DNA of 64,000 nt from Micromonospora sp. Llam0 (GCF_003751085.1 NZ_RJJY01000001.1:1302001-1366000), one strand, 5' to 3'. Positions 17,170 to 26,004 are shown, counted from the first letter of the stretch. Notes: a model not told the origin generated them from the letters alone. Program-made: numbers and translations.

Positions 17170-18136
17170 ACTGCACCGACCGGGATATCGGCGCCGTCGT
17201 CGGGGCCGGGGGACCGCCTTCCTCGACACCCGGGGTCAGCCGGTCACCGACCCGGCGGAGCTGAAACGGCTGCGTGAACTGGTGATCCCACCCGCCTGGC
17301 GGGACGTGTGGATCTGTCCGCACCCGTCCGGTCACATCCAGGCCGTCGGTGTGGATGCGGCCGGCCGGCGGCAGTACCTCTACCACCCCCAGTGGCGGGT
17401 CCGTCGGGACGTCGCCAAGTTCCAGCACGTGCGGCGGGTCGCCGACCGGCTGCCCCGGCTGCGCCACCGGGTCGACGCCGATCTGCGTGGCCGGGGTCTG
17501 GGCCGGCAACGGGTGCTGGCCGCGCTGGTGCGCCTGCTGGATCTGGGGATGTTCCGGATCGGCAGCGACCAGTACGCCGCCGGCGACGAGCCCACTTTCG
17601 GGGTGGCGACGCTGCGCCCCGGACACGCCCGGCCGCAGCGGGGCTGCGTGGTCCTTGAGTTCCCGGCCAAGGGCGGCGTCGCACAGGTCCGGCGGATCGA
17701 CGACGCGCAGGTGTGTGCCGTGCTGCGGGCGCTGCGTCGCCGCCGGCACGACGGGCAGCGGCTGTTCTGCTACTGGGACGGCCGGCGCTGGCGGGACGTG
17801 CACAGCGACGAGATCAACGAGTACCTGCGGCAGGCCAGCGGCACCGAGATGACGGCGAAGGACTTCCGTACCTGGCATGCCACCGTGCTCGCCGCGACCC
17901 GGCTGGCGGCCGCCGGGGTGCCGCGCTCGGCGGCCGCCCGCCGACGGACGGTGGCCGCAGTGATGCGGGAGGTCGCGGAGCTGCTCGGCAACACCCCCAC
18001 CGTGGCCCGCGCCTCCTACGTCGATCCCCGGGTGGTCGAGTCGTTCCACCGGGGTCGGGTGGCCCGGCTCGACACCGGCGAGCCCAGTCGGACGGTCGCT
18101 GAACAGGCGGTCCGCCGGCTGCTCCCGTTACGCTGA
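17150..18136 (+). CDS. DNA topoisomerase IB (poxvirus/bacterial type)
   Basis: 328 residues, normal length for bacterial topoisomerase IB, which relaxes supercoils through a 3'-phosphotyrosine intermediate. Landmarks are the N-terminal IPPAWRDVWICP, catalytic Arg136 in RIGSDQ, a Lys in FPAKGG, Arg240 in KDFRTWHAT, and nucleophile Tyr290 in ASYVDPRV. Its ATG lies 20 bases inside the last heptose-operon gene, so it is probably transcribed with that operon, an unusual partnership. The 3' end overlaps the convergent terC gene by 9 bases. Confidence 0.93.
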   Translation: MRLRRSELHRPGYRRRRRGRGTAFLDTRGQPVTDPAELKRLRELVIPPAWRDVWICPHPSGHIQAVGVDAAGRRQYLYHPQWRVRRDVAKFQHVRRVADRLPRLRHRVDADLRGRGLGRQRVLAALVRLLDLGMFRIGSDQYAAGDEPTFGVATLRPGHARPQRGCVVLEFPAKGGVAQVRRIDDAQVCAVLRALRRRRHDGQRLFCYWDGRRWRDVHSDEINEYLRQASGTEMTAKDFRTWHATVLAATRLAAAGVPRSAAARRRTVAAVMREVAELLGNTPTVARASYVDPRVVESFHRGRVARLDTGEPSRTVAEQAVRRLLPLR

Positions 18137-18943
18137 GCCGGTCCGGTCGGTGCTGTCCGTGCCGCCGACGCTTTCCGTACCGCCGGCCGCCGCCGGCTGC
18201 TCCTTGACGAACGTCGGGTGCAGGCTGACCGGTGCCGCCCCCTGTTTGCGCGACCGCAGCCGCAGGTTGAGGAACTCCACGAAGACGGAGAACGCGATCG
18301 GCCCGTACACGTACCCCTTGGGGATGTGGTGGCCGAGCCCTTCGGCGATCAGGCTGCCGCCGATCAGCAGCAGGAACGACAGGGCCAGCATCTTCACCGT
18401 CGGATGCTGGTTGACGAACCCGCTGACCGCCCCGGCCGACACCAGCATGATGACCATCGCGACCACCACGGCGGCGACCATGATGAACAGCTGGTCGACC
18501 ATGCCCACCGCGGTGATCACCGAGTCGAGCGAGAACACCACGTCCAGCACCAGGATCTGGGCGATCACCGCGGCGAACGACACGGTCTTGCCACTGCGCC
18601 CGTGGTCGGCGCCCTCCAGATGCTCGTGGATCTCGTAGGTCGCCTTGACCAGCAGGAAGCCCCCGCCGAGCAGCAGGATCAGGTCACGTCCGGATATCTC
18701 CTGCCCGAACACCTCGAACAGCGGTGCGGTCAGCCCGATCACCCAGGACAACGAGGCGAGCAGCAGCAGCCGGGTGACCAGGGCCAGCGACAGCCCGATG
18801 GTGCGGGCCCTGGCCTGCTGGTGCTCGGGCAGCCGACCGGCGAGGATCGAGATGAACACGACGTTGTCGATGCCCAGCACGACTTCCAGCAGCAGCAGGG
18901 TCGCGAACGCGATCCACAACTCGGGGCTGGTCAGAAGCTCCAT
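18128..18943 (-). CDS. TerC family integral membrane protein
   Basis: 271 residues with seven or more hydrophobic helices. It has the TerC landmarks 'LLEVVLGIDNVVFISILAG' near the N-terminus and DVVFSLDSVITAVG mid-protein; both acidic motifs are conserved in this family, which is linked to metal-ion export (manganese) and tellurite resistance. The last 40 residues are hydrophilic and repeat-like (GGTESVGGTDSTDRTG). ATG start at 18943. No tellurite-resistance cluster is nearby, so metal homeostasis is the safer guess. Confidence 0.92.
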   Translation of the reverse strand: MELLTSPELWIAFATLLLLEVVLGIDNVVFISILAGRLPEHQQARARTIGLSLALVTRLLLLASLSWVIGLTAPLFEVFGQEISGRDLILLLGGGFLLVKATYEIHEHLEGADHGRSGKTVSFAAVIAQILVLDVVFSLDSVITAVGMVDQLFIMVAAVVVAMVIMLVSAGAVSGFVNQHPTVKMLALSFLLLIGGSLIAEGLGHHIPKGYVYGPIAFSVFVEFLNLRLRSRKQGAAPVSLHPTFVKEQPAAAGGTESVGGTDSTDRTGSA

Positions 18944-19040
18944 CGATGCTCCCGGGAGAGGGGTGTCCGCCGGGCCGGCGCGGCCCGCGATCCCAGACCG
19001 TACTGGCGGCGGTCAACCGGCCGCACACCGGGAGCCCCGT

Positions 19041-19544
19041 TCAGTCGTTGAGCACGTGGGCGAGCCGGTCGCGGAACCGCCGCTCCGACTCGGTCACCGT
19101 CTCGCCGCCGATGCCCAGCACCCCGCCGGTGCTCGCGGCGCCGACCACCTGTTCGGCGATACCGACCAGCCAGTGCTTGTACGCACCGGCCTCGCCGTCG
19201 TCCACCCGGTCGGCGAGCAGTCGGGCCGCCGTACGCGCCCGGGCCAGCACGTCGGCGATCAGCGCCTGCGGGTCGGCCGGTTCGATCACCGGCAACTCCT
19301 CGCCGGTCTCCGGATCGCCGACCCGACTGACCAGTTCCCCGGCGACCGCGGTGACCAGCGGGCTGGCCGACTCCCGGCCGGCGCTGATCGTCTCCAGCCC
19401 GGCGGCGTTCTCTGCCCGGGTCTGCCGTCCTCCGTCGGACTCGGCCGCGCTGGCCGCGTTCAGCACCGCCTGCGGCAGCCCGACCAGCAGTCCCCATTCC
19501 TCGTCGGAGAACCCGAGTTCGGTGTACACCGGCAGTTCCGTCAC
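19041..19544 (-). CDS. Conserved hypothetical protein
   Basis: 167 residues, soluble and acidic, mostly helical. The opening 'YTELGFSDEEWGLLVGLPQA' and the closing FRDRLAHVLND resemble a family of uncharacterised actinobacterial proteins of about this size. No catalytic motif is apparent. GTG 19544 has GAGAGGGG nine bases upstream, which chooses it over the longer open frame that would run into recQ. It lies 56 bases downstream of the RecQ-like gene on the same strand and may share its transcript. Confidence 0.75.
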   Translation of the reverse strand: MTELPVYTELGFSDEEWGLLVGLPQAVLNAASAAESDGGRQTRAENAAGLETISAGRESASPLVTAVAGELVSRVGDPETGEELPVIEPADPQALIADVLARARTAARLLADRVDDGEAGAYKHWLVGIAEQVVGAASTGGVLGIGGETVTESERRFRDRLAHVLND

Positions 19545-19600
19545 GCTCTTGCCCCTCTCAACCTGCTGCCCGCCGGACCGGTGTCCGGCGGTGGCGATCC

Positions 19601-21238
19601 TCAACGCTGCTCGGCGGCCAGCAGACCCTGGTCGCTGACCACCGGCACCGACAACGTCTTGTAGCCGACACCGTCGAAGAGGACCGTCATCCGGTCCTGT
19701 TCGTACCCGAGCACCAGGCCGGCCCCCCATTCCGCGTGTCGCACCATACTGTGTACCGGGAACGGGCCAGCGGCGCCGTCGTCGGCGGTGCTGGTCCCGG
19801 CGTGGCAACTGTCGCAATGGCCACAGACGTCCGTCACATGCTCCCCGAAGTAGGCCAGCAGCGCCCGGGTGCGGCAACCCGTCGCCTCGGCGAAGGCCCG
19901 CATCATGTCGGTACGGGAGCGCTGCACGGTCTGGCGACGTTCAGCAGCCGCCACCGCGTCGGCGGCGGCCCGCGCCGGGTCCGGCGCGTAGAAGGGGCGG
20001 ACGGACTGGGTGCCGGCGACGGTACGGGCCGCGCCCACCTCCTCCAGCAGGGCGAGCAGCTGGCTCAGCTTGCGGGCGCCGAGCCCGGTGCGGCGGCGCA
20101 GGTCGGCGCGGGTGGCCGGGTTGGCGCCCAGCACCTCGGCGACGTCCCGCAACTCGTCCTGGTCGGGCGGGCTGGTGGTGAAGTACCGCTGCAGCCCGAT
20201 GTCCTCGGCCCGCCACAACAGCAGCGCCCGGGCCGGCCGGCCGTCCCGGCCGCCGCGACCGATCTCCTGCAGATAGCTGTCCGGCGAGTCCGGCAGCGCG
20301 GTGTGCGCCACCCACCGTACGTCCGGTTTGTCGATGCCCATGCCGAACGCGGACGTCGCCACCATCACCGGCACCTGTCCGGCGAGGAACTCGTCGTGCA
20401 GCTGCTGCCGGGCGGTGGCCGACATACCGGCGTGGTAGCAGCGGGCCGGGTAGCCGGCGGCGACGAGCTGACCGGCCAGGTCCGTCGCGGCCCGCCGGGT
20501 CGGCACGTAGACGATCCCGGGCGGCTGTTCCACGTCGAGCAGGGCGACCAGCCGGCGCCACCGGTAGTCCTCGGTCGGGCAGTGGGCTACTTCGAGGAAC
20601 AGGTTGCCCCGGTCGAGTCCGGCCACCACCAGGTGCGGGTCGGTCAGCCCGAGCCGGTGGACGATGTCGTCGCGCACCGGCGGCGAGGCGGTGGCGGTCA
20701 GCGCCACCACCGGGGGGCGACCCAACTGCTCCACCAGGTGACCGACGGCCAGGTAGTCGGGCCGGAAGTCGTGCCCCCAGGCTGAGACGCAGTGCGCCTC
20801 GTCGACCGCGACGAGCGCTGGGGACAACCGCCGTACCTCGGCCAGGCGCTCCGGGTCGCACAGCTGTTCCGGGGTGGTGAACAGGAACCGGGCCCGGCCC
20901 TGACGGACGTCATCGAGCGCCGCCCGTCGCTGAGTGGGGCTCTCCGCGGAGCTGATCCGCACCGCCCGCAGCTCGGCCTGGCCGCGCTGGTTGAGTGCGG
21001 CGATCTGGTCCTGCTGCAACGCGAGCAGCGGAGAGATCACCACGGTCGGGCCGGGCAGCATGGTGGCCGGGATCTGGTAGACGGCCGACTTCCCGGCGCC
21101 GGTGGGCAGCACCACCAGGGCGTCGCGGCCCTTCAGCAGGGCCCGCATCGCGCCGAGTTGGCCGGGCCGCAGCGCCGACCAGCCGAAGCGTTGGCGCGCC
21201 GCGCGGCGCAGCCGGGGTGAGTGCAGGGGTAGCTTCAT
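19601..21238 (-). CDS. RecQ-like ATP-dependent DNA helicase
   Basis: 545 residues. Superfamily 2 motifs are in order: Walker A PTGAGKS (Lys50), DEAHC (about 145), ALTATASP, then the helicase C-terminal half with YHAGMSATARQ, VATSAFGMGIDKP and QEIGRGGRDG. A RecQ-type zinc cluster follows (CRTRALLAYFGE then CGHCDSC). The HRDC domain is missing, as in short RecQ forms. It should unwind recombination or repair intermediates 3' to 5'. ATG 21238 is the natural start. Confidence 0.93.
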   Translation of the reverse strand: MKLPLHSPRLRRAARQRFGWSALRPGQLGAMRALLKGRDALVVLPTGAGKSAVYQIPATMLPGPTVVISPLLALQQDQIAALNQRGQAELRAVRISSAESPTQRRAALDDVRQGRARFLFTTPEQLCDPERLAEVRRLSPALVAVDEAHCVSAWGHDFRPDYLAVGHLVEQLGRPPVVALTATASPPVRDDIVHRLGLTDPHLVVAGLDRGNLFLEVAHCPTEDYRWRRLVALLDVEQPPGIVYVPTRRAATDLAGQLVAAGYPARCYHAGMSATARQQLHDEFLAGQVPVMVATSAFGMGIDKPDVRWVAHTALPDSPDSYLQEIGRGGRDGRPARALLLWRAEDIGLQRYFTTSPPDQDELRDVAEVLGANPATRADLRRRTGLGARKLSQLLALLEEVGAARTVAGTQSVRPFYAPDPARAAADAVAAAERRQTVQRSRTDMMRAFAEATGCRTRALLAYFGEHVTDVCGHCDSCHAGTSTADDGAAGPFPVHSMVRHAEWGAGLVLGYEQDRMTVLFDGVGYKTLSVPVVSDQGLLAAEQR

Positions 21239-21336
21239 CGGAATCCGTGGTTACCCGGCGGTGACCACCGCCAAACGGAGCAGCCGCCCTGGTGGCCGTG
21301 CCGACGGTCGGTCGACCCCGTCCCACCTGTGTCCGC

Positions 21337-21471
21337 TCACCGCCCTTTGCCGAACATCGCCCGTAGCGCGGCGAGCAGGAGCAGGACGCCGAGGACGGCA
21401 CCGACCACCTGGACACCGGGGATGTCCTGCCAGCTGGTCTCCTCGGCGGCGTACTGGACGAACGGAACCAC
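21337..21471 (-). CDS. Possible 44-residue single-span membrane protein
   Basis: A GTG-initiated frame of 44 codons. The translation is hydrophilic at first (VQYAAEETSWQDIPGVQ), then has one hydrophobic helix (VVGAVLGVLLLLAALRAMF) and a basic end (GKGR). That layout is typical of real small membrane proteins. There is no clear ribosome site, and it lies in a 335-base gap upstream of recQ, so the call is tentative. Nothing about function can be said. Confidence 0.4.
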   Translation of the reverse strand: MVPFVQYAAEETSWQDIPGVQVVGAVLGVLLLLAALRAMFGKGR

Positions 21472-21540
21472 TTACGCACTGTGCCACACCGGGGCCGTCG
21501 CGCGACAGACCGTGCCGTACGGCGGGACCGGTGTCGTCGC

Positions 21541-21600
21541 CGCAGCGCGGGTCCCGGTTAATAGGAAGGTTTATTGACTAAAACTATCCGTGATGTGAAC
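21541..21600 (+). promoter_or_regulatory. AT-rich element upstream of the GH3 gene
   Basis: A short AT-rich island in otherwise GC-rich DNA directly before the GH3 start. It contains TTAATAGGAAGG followed by TTTATTGACTAAAACTATC. The block is a likely regulator-binding or promoter region. A TTG at 21574, in frame and four bases after AGGAAGG, could be an alternative start. Confidence 0.35.
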
Positions 21601-23379
21601 ATGAGCCGCATGGTCGATTCCAGTCCCAGTGTGCGGCGGATGGCGGCCACCGTGCTGCAGCCCGGTTTCGTCGGCACCAGCCCACCGGACTGGGTGCGCC
21701 GGTGGGTCGCCGACGGGCTGGGTGCCGTGGTGCTGTTCGCCCGCAACGTCCGCGACCCCGAACAGGTCGCCGCGCTCACCGCCGCGCTGCGCGCCGAACG
21801 GCCGGACGTGCTGGTCGCCATCGACGAGGAAGCCGGTGACGTGACCCGGATCGAATCCGGACACGGCAGCTCCCGACCCGGCAACCTGGCCCTCGGTGCG
21901 GTCGACGACCCGGAACTGACCCGCCGGGTCGCCCACGATCTCGGTCTGGAGCTGGCCGGCGTGGGAGTCACCGTCAACTACGCCCCGGTCGCCGACGTCA
22001 ACTCCAATCCGGACAACCCGGTGATCGGGGTACGCGCGTTCGGCGACGACCCGCACCTGGTGGCCCGGCACACGGCCGCCTGGATTCGCGGGCTGCAGGA
22101 CGCCGGAGTCGCCGCCTGCGCCAAGCACTTCCCCGGACACGGCGATACCAACGTGGACTCGCACGCCGCCGTACCGCGCATCGACGCCGACCGGATCCGG
22201 CTGGACGCGGTGGAGCTGACCCCGTTCCGGGCCGCCATCGCCGCCGGCACCCGGACGATCATGACCGGACACCTGCTCGTCCCGGCGATCGACCCGGCCA
22301 ACCTGGCCACCCTCAGCCGTGCGGTCCTGGTCGACCTGCTGCGGGACCGGCTCGGGTTCACCGGCGCGGTGATCACCGACGGGATCGAGATGCGGGCGGT
22401 GACCCGGCGCTTCGGACTGGCCGGCGCGACCGTCCGGGCGCTCGCCGCCGGGGTCGACGCGGTCTGCGTGGGCGGCGAACACGCCGACGAGGAGACCGTC
22501 CGGCGACTGACCGACGCGATCGTCGACGCGGTCGTCACCGGACAGTTGCCGGCCCAGCGGCTGGCCGAGGCGGCGGAGCGGATCCGGCAACTGGCGGACT
22601 GGTCGGTGCGGCACCGCCGACCGGACGGCAACGGACCGGGTGGCAACGGGTCCGTACCGGGTGGCAACGGGTCCGACACGCTGGCGTCCGCCGCAGCGCC
22701 GCCCGGCCCGGTGCGGTCCGCCGTCGGGCTCGCCGCCGCCCGGCGCGCGCTGCGGATCCGGGCCGGGACCCGGCTGCCGCTGACCCGGCCCGCGTACGTG
22801 GTGGAGTTCGCGCCCGCGCACAACATCGCCATCGGGGCCGAGACCCCGTGGGGGATCGGCCAGGCGCTGGCCACGCTGCGGCCCGGGACGCTCACCGTCC
22901 GACTGACCGAGCGGGATCTCGACGCGTCGGCGGGTCCGTCGACGGCGGCCGGCGTTCCTGGTCGACCGGTTGAGTCGCTGGACACCGCGCTGCTCGCCGC
23001 CCGTCACCACGCCCTCGTCCTGGTGGTCCGCGACCTGCACCGGCATCGGTGGATGTCGGTGGCGGTCGACCGTGCGCTCGCCGCACGGCCCGACGCCGTC
23101 GTGGTCGAGATGGGGGTACCGGTCCGGATCACCGGTGACGTCCACCTGTCGACCTACGGGGCGAGCTGGGCGAACAGCCGGGCCGCCGCCGAGCGGCTGG
23201 CCGGTTGGCAGACGCCGGTGGCCAGGACCGGCACGCCGGGTCCGACCGGGCCGGGCCCGACGGTGCCGGGGCCGACGGTGCCGGGCCCGACGGTGTTGCC
23301 TGGCCCGACCGGTCCGGACCCTACGGCCGACCGGTCAGCCGCTGATCCGCAGGATCCGGTCGTCGTCGCCGGTGGGTGA
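21601..23379 (+). CDS. Glycoside hydrolase family 3 N-terminal domain protein (NagZ-like beta-N-acetylhexosaminidase)
   Basis: 592 residues. The N-terminal 330 residues are a GH3 barrel with the NagZ motif KHFPGHGDTNVDSH (from Lys175, carrying the Asp-His dyad) and a nucleophile position ITDGIEM (Asp260). It should release N-acetylhexosamine from muropeptide fragments or similar glycans. A Gly/Asn-rich linker (about 340-360) leads to a second alpha/beta domain. The end is a Pro-Gly-Pro-Thr repeat tail. No signal peptide is visible. ATG 21601 was chosen; TTG 21574 would add nine residues. Its 3' end overlaps the convergent sugar dehydrogenase by 45 bases. Confidence 0.87.
   Translation: MSRMVDSSPSVRRMAATVLQPGFVGTSPPDWVRRWVADGLGAVVLFARNVRDPEQVAALTAALRAERPDVLVAIDEEAGDVTRIESGHGSSRPGNLALGAVDDPELTRRVAHDLGLELAGVGVTVNYAPVADVNSNPDNPVIGVRAFGDDPHLVARHTAAWIRGLQDAGVAACAKHFPGHGDTNVDSHAAVPRIDADRIRLDAVELTPFRAAIAAGTRTIMTGHLLVPAIDPANLATLSRAVLVDLLRDRLGFTGAVITDGIEMRAVTRRFGLAGATVRALAAGVDAVCVGGEHADEETVRRLTDAIVDAVVTGQLPAQRLAEAAERIRQLADWSVRHRRPDGNGPGGNGSVPGGNGSDTLASAAAPPGPVRSAVGLAAARRALRIRAGTRLPLTRPAYVVEFAPAHNIAIGAETPWGIGQALATLRPGTLTVRLTERDLDASAGPSTAAGVPGRPVESLDTALLAARHHALVLVVRDLHRHRWMSVAVDRALAARPDAVVVEMGVPVRITGDVHLSTYGASWANSRAAAERLAGWQTPVARTGTPGPTGPGPTVPGPTVPGPTVLPGPTGPDPTADRSAADPQDPVVVAGG
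23251..23295 (+). repeat. Three 15-bp tandem repeats inside the GH3 gene
   Basis: Three copies of CCGGGCCCGACGGTG (the middle one with one change), in frame, encode PGPTV repeated. They form the core of the Pro-rich C-terminal tail and sit next to the convergent overlap with the downstream gene. Copy number could vary without breaking the frame. Confidence 0.8.
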
Positions 23380-24429
23380 ACCGCGCCCGTCCCGGTTCGA
23401 GGTGAGCACCCACAGGCTGCCGTCCGGCGCCACCGTGGCGTGCCGCAGCCGGCCGTACTCCCGGCTGAGCAGCATCTCGGCGCCGGTGCCGTCCGGGGCG
23501 ACCCGGTACAGCCGCTGGCCACGTAGGCACGCCAGCCACAGCCGGCCCTGGTGGTGGGCGAGACCACTGGGGGAGGCGTCCCGGGGTGCCCAGGTCGCCA
23601 CCGGATCGACGAACTCCGCCCGGTCGGCCACCCCCTCGACCTCCGGCCAGCCGTAGTTGCCGCCGGCCTCGATCCGGTTCAGTTCGTCATGCCGGTTCTG
23701 CCCGAACTCGCTGGCGTACAGCTGTCCGTCCGGATCCCAGGCCAGCCCCTGCACGTTGCGGTGGCCGAAACTGAACACCGGTGATCCCGCAAGCGGGTTG
23801 TCCGCCGGGACGGTGCCGTCCGGCCGCACCCGCAGGATCTTGCCGGCCAGCCCGGTCGGGTCCTGCGCGGCTCCCCGCTCGCCGGCGTCGCCGGTGCCGA
23901 CGTACAGCATCCCGTCCGGGCCGAAGGCGATCCGGCCGCCGTTGTGGGTCGGTGCCCGGGGAATCCCGGTCAGCACCGGCTCAGGGGCCGTCGTCGGGCC
24001 GTCGGGCCCGAGCCGGAACCGAACGACCCGGTTGTCCTCGGCGCCGGTGTAGTAGAGGTAGACCCAGCCGTCGGTGGCGTGCTGCGGGGACACCGCCACG
24101 CCGAGCAGACCGCCCTCCCCGGCCGGGACGACCCCGTCGACCCCGGTGATCTCCCGGGTGGCGCCCTGCGGGTCCACGGCCAGCAACCGGGCGGTGTCCC
24201 GCTCGGTCACCAGTGCGGTGCCGTCCGGTAGGAACGCGAGGTCCCACGGTGCGGCGAGCCCGGTCGCGACGACGTCGACGTCGGCCGACGCCTCGGGCGC
24301 GTCGGAGATCGTCGGGTCGCTGAACCAGCCGAGCCAGCCGCCCGTCGCCACCACCGCTGCGGCCAGCACCAGCACGCCGACCACCGCGACCGCCGTACGC
24401 GCCCTGCCGGGCCGGCGCCGCTCAGTCAC
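23335..24429 (-). CDS. PQQ-dependent sugar dehydrogenase (glucose/sorbosone dehydrogenase family), membrane-anchored
   Basis: 364 residues. An N-terminal anchor or signal (AVAVVGVLVLAAAVVATGGW, about 13-32) is followed by a six-bladed propeller with family landmarks: LAAPWDLAFLPDG, GEGGLLGVAVSP, HNGGRIAFGPDG, GHRNVQGLAWDP, NYGWPEVEG. The family oxidises sugars at the outer face of the membrane with PQQ, but many actinobacterial members are unassigned. GTG 24429 overlaps the GNAT stop by 8 bases, so the two are cotranslated. Confidence 0.88.
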   Translation of the reverse strand: MTERRRPGRARTAVAVVGVLVLAAAVVATGGWLGWFSDPTISDAPEASADVDVVATGLAAPWDLAFLPDGTALVTERDTARLLAVDPQGATREITGVDGVVPAGEGGLLGVAVSPQHATDGWVYLYYTGAEDNRVVRFRLGPDGPTTAPEPVLTGIPRAPTHNGGRIAFGPDGMLYVGTGDAGERGAAQDPTGLAGKILRVRPDGTVPADNPLAGSPVFSFGHRNVQGLAWDPDGQLYASEFGQNRHDELNRIEAGGNYGWPEVEGVADRAEFVDPVATWAPRDASPSGLAHHQGRLWLACLRGQRLYRVAPDGTGAEMLLSREYGRLRHATVAPDGSLWVLTSNRDGRGSPTGDDDRILRISG

Positions 24430-24706
24430 CGGCGACCAGCTCGGCGAACTCGGGATGCCGGTCGATGTACGCGGCGATGAACGAGCACTGGGGCACCACC
24501 CGCTCGCCGCGGTCGCGGATCTGACTGAGTAGCCCGTGGGCGAGGGCGTCACCGGCACCCCGTCCCCGGTACGCGGGATCGATCTCGGTGTGCGTCACGG
24601 TCACCGTTGCCGGACCCGGCCGGTAGCTGGCGAACCCGGCCAGGCCGTCGTCGATCAGGATCTCGAACCGGTTCCGCGCCGGGTTGTCCTCCACCAGCAC
24701 TGTCAC
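24422..24706 (-). CDS. Small GNAT family N-acetyltransferase
   Basis: 94 residues, the compact YidJ/GtaT-like GNAT type. The acetyl-CoA loop is HTEIDPAYRGRGAGDALA (about 38-55), and CSFIAAYIDRHPEF lies at the end. The substrate is unknown. GTG 24706 has a strong AGGAGGT ten bases upstream. It is the first gene of a two-gene unit with the sugar dehydrogenase. Confidence 0.87.
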   Translation of the reverse strand: MTVLVEDNPARNRFEILIDDGLAGFASYRPGPATVTVTHTEIDPAYRGRGAGDALAHGLLSQIRDRGERVVPQCSFIAAYIDRHPEFAELVAGD

Positions 24707-24867
24707 GGTCGGACACCTCCTCGGTCAGGGGCCGACTTGGTCAAGGCCGACTCATCGGCAGGCCGGCACAGCTTCGAGCCTAACCGTCGACCCGCCGCCT
24801 CGCCGGCCGGCGAGGCGGCTGCTGAGTGTTCCGGGGCACCGCCACGAGCGCCAAGTACGCTTGTCCG

Positions 24868-25269
24868 GTGACCATCGCACCCCTGCTGTCATCCGCTTCC
24901 CGTGCCTTCCGATCCACCAGATCCGGTCGGCGGGCCGGCGCCACCTCCCGGGTCGCCGGTCTGGCCGCCGGGCTGCTGTTCGGCGCGGCGCTGCTCGCCG
25001 GTTGCAGCTCCGAGGGTGCCAGCACCGACTGCGGGCTGGACGCCTGCACGGTGACCTTCTCCCGGGGAGTCGAGGCCAGTGCGAGCTTTCTCGGCGTCGA
25101 GGCCCGGTTGATCGGCGCCGAGGGCGACCGGGTCACCGTCGAGGTGGCCGGCGAGCAGGTCACCCTCACCGTCGGCGAGCAGGCCAGCGAGGTCGGCGGG
25201 TTCGACGTGAGCCTCGAGCGGGTCACCGACTCGGAGGTGGCGATCCGGGTCGCCCGGCAGCTGGGCTGA
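24868..25269 (+). CDS. Putative secreted lipoprotein
   Basis: 133 residues from GTG 24868. There is an Arg-rich N-region, a hydrophobic stretch (VAGLAAGLLFGAALLAG) and a lipobox LLAGC (Cys about 48), so export and lipid attachment at the cell surface are likely. The mature part has two further cysteines (CGLDAC), likely a disulfide, and beta-rich sequence. No domain was recognised. It is divergent from the GNAT gene. Confidence 0.65.
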   Translation: MTIAPLLSSASRAFRSTRSGRRAGATSRVAGLAAGLLFGAALLAGCSSEGASTDCGLDACTVTFSRGVEASASFLGVEARLIGAEGDRVTVEVAGEQVTLTVGEQASEVGGFDVSLERVTDSEVAIRVARQLG

Positions 25270-25320
25270 CCACCGGTCGGGCACGTTTGGTGGCGGCGCT
25301 GACCGGTCATATGGAGCGCC

Positions 25321-26004
25321 ATGCCGAACACCAGGGATGCGCAGCGCACCGCCCACCAGGTTGGTAACAGTCGATCGTTGAAGCTGCTCGCCAGAGCCGG
25401 CTTCCTCGGGTACGGCCTGGCGCACCTGCTGGTGGCCTGGCTGGCGCTGCAGATCGCCTTCGGCCGTCCGGCCGCTGACGGGGACCAGTCCGGCGCGCTG
25501 CGTACCCTCGCCGCGCAGCCGCTCGGCGGGGTGCTGCTGATCGCCGTCGCGGTCGGGTTGGCCGCGATGGCGGTGTGGCAGGGCATCGAAGCCGCCGTCG
25601 GGCACCGTACCGAGCGGGGCAACAAGCGGACGTTCGAGCGGGTCGTGTCGGTCGGTCGGACCGTGGTCTACCTGTCCTTCGCCTGGACCGCCGTCCAGGT
25701 GTTCCGCAACGCCAACGCCGACACCGCCGACCAGGAGCAGGCGATGAGCGCCCGGGTGTGGACGGTCGTCTGTCGGCTGGGTACGGCCGGCTACGTCGCC
25801 AAGGGCGTCGCCTACGGCACCGCCGGGGCCCTGGTGGTGACCGCTGCCGTCCAGTTTGACCCGGAGCAGGCCCGGGGCCTGGACGCAGCCCTGCACACCC
25901 TGCGCGAGCAGGCGTTCGGGTCTGTCCTGTTGTCGCTGGTGGCGGCCGGCTTCGCGGCCTTCGGTGTCTACTGCTTCGCCCAGTCCCGCTACCGGAAGGT
26001 GTGA
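25321..26004 (+). CDS. DUF1206 domain membrane protein
   Basis: 227 residues with five to six hydrophobic helices. It matches the DUF1206 pattern: repeated two-helix units beginning LARAGFLGYGLAHLLVAWLA and GTAGYVAKGVAYGTAGALVV. Members occur in many actinobacteria and cyanobacteria; function is unknown. ATG start. Confidence 0.87.
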   Translation: MPNTRDAQRTAHQVGNSRSLKLLARAGFLGYGLAHLLVAWLALQIAFGRPAADGDQSGALRTLAAQPLGGVLLIAVAVGLAAMAVWQGIEAAVGHRTERGNKRTFERVVSVGRTVVYLSFAWTAVQVFRNANADTADQEQAMSARVWTVVCRLGTAGYVAKGVAYGTAGALVVTAAVQFDPEQARGLDAALHTLREQAFGSVLLSLVAAGFAAFGVYCFAQSRYRKV

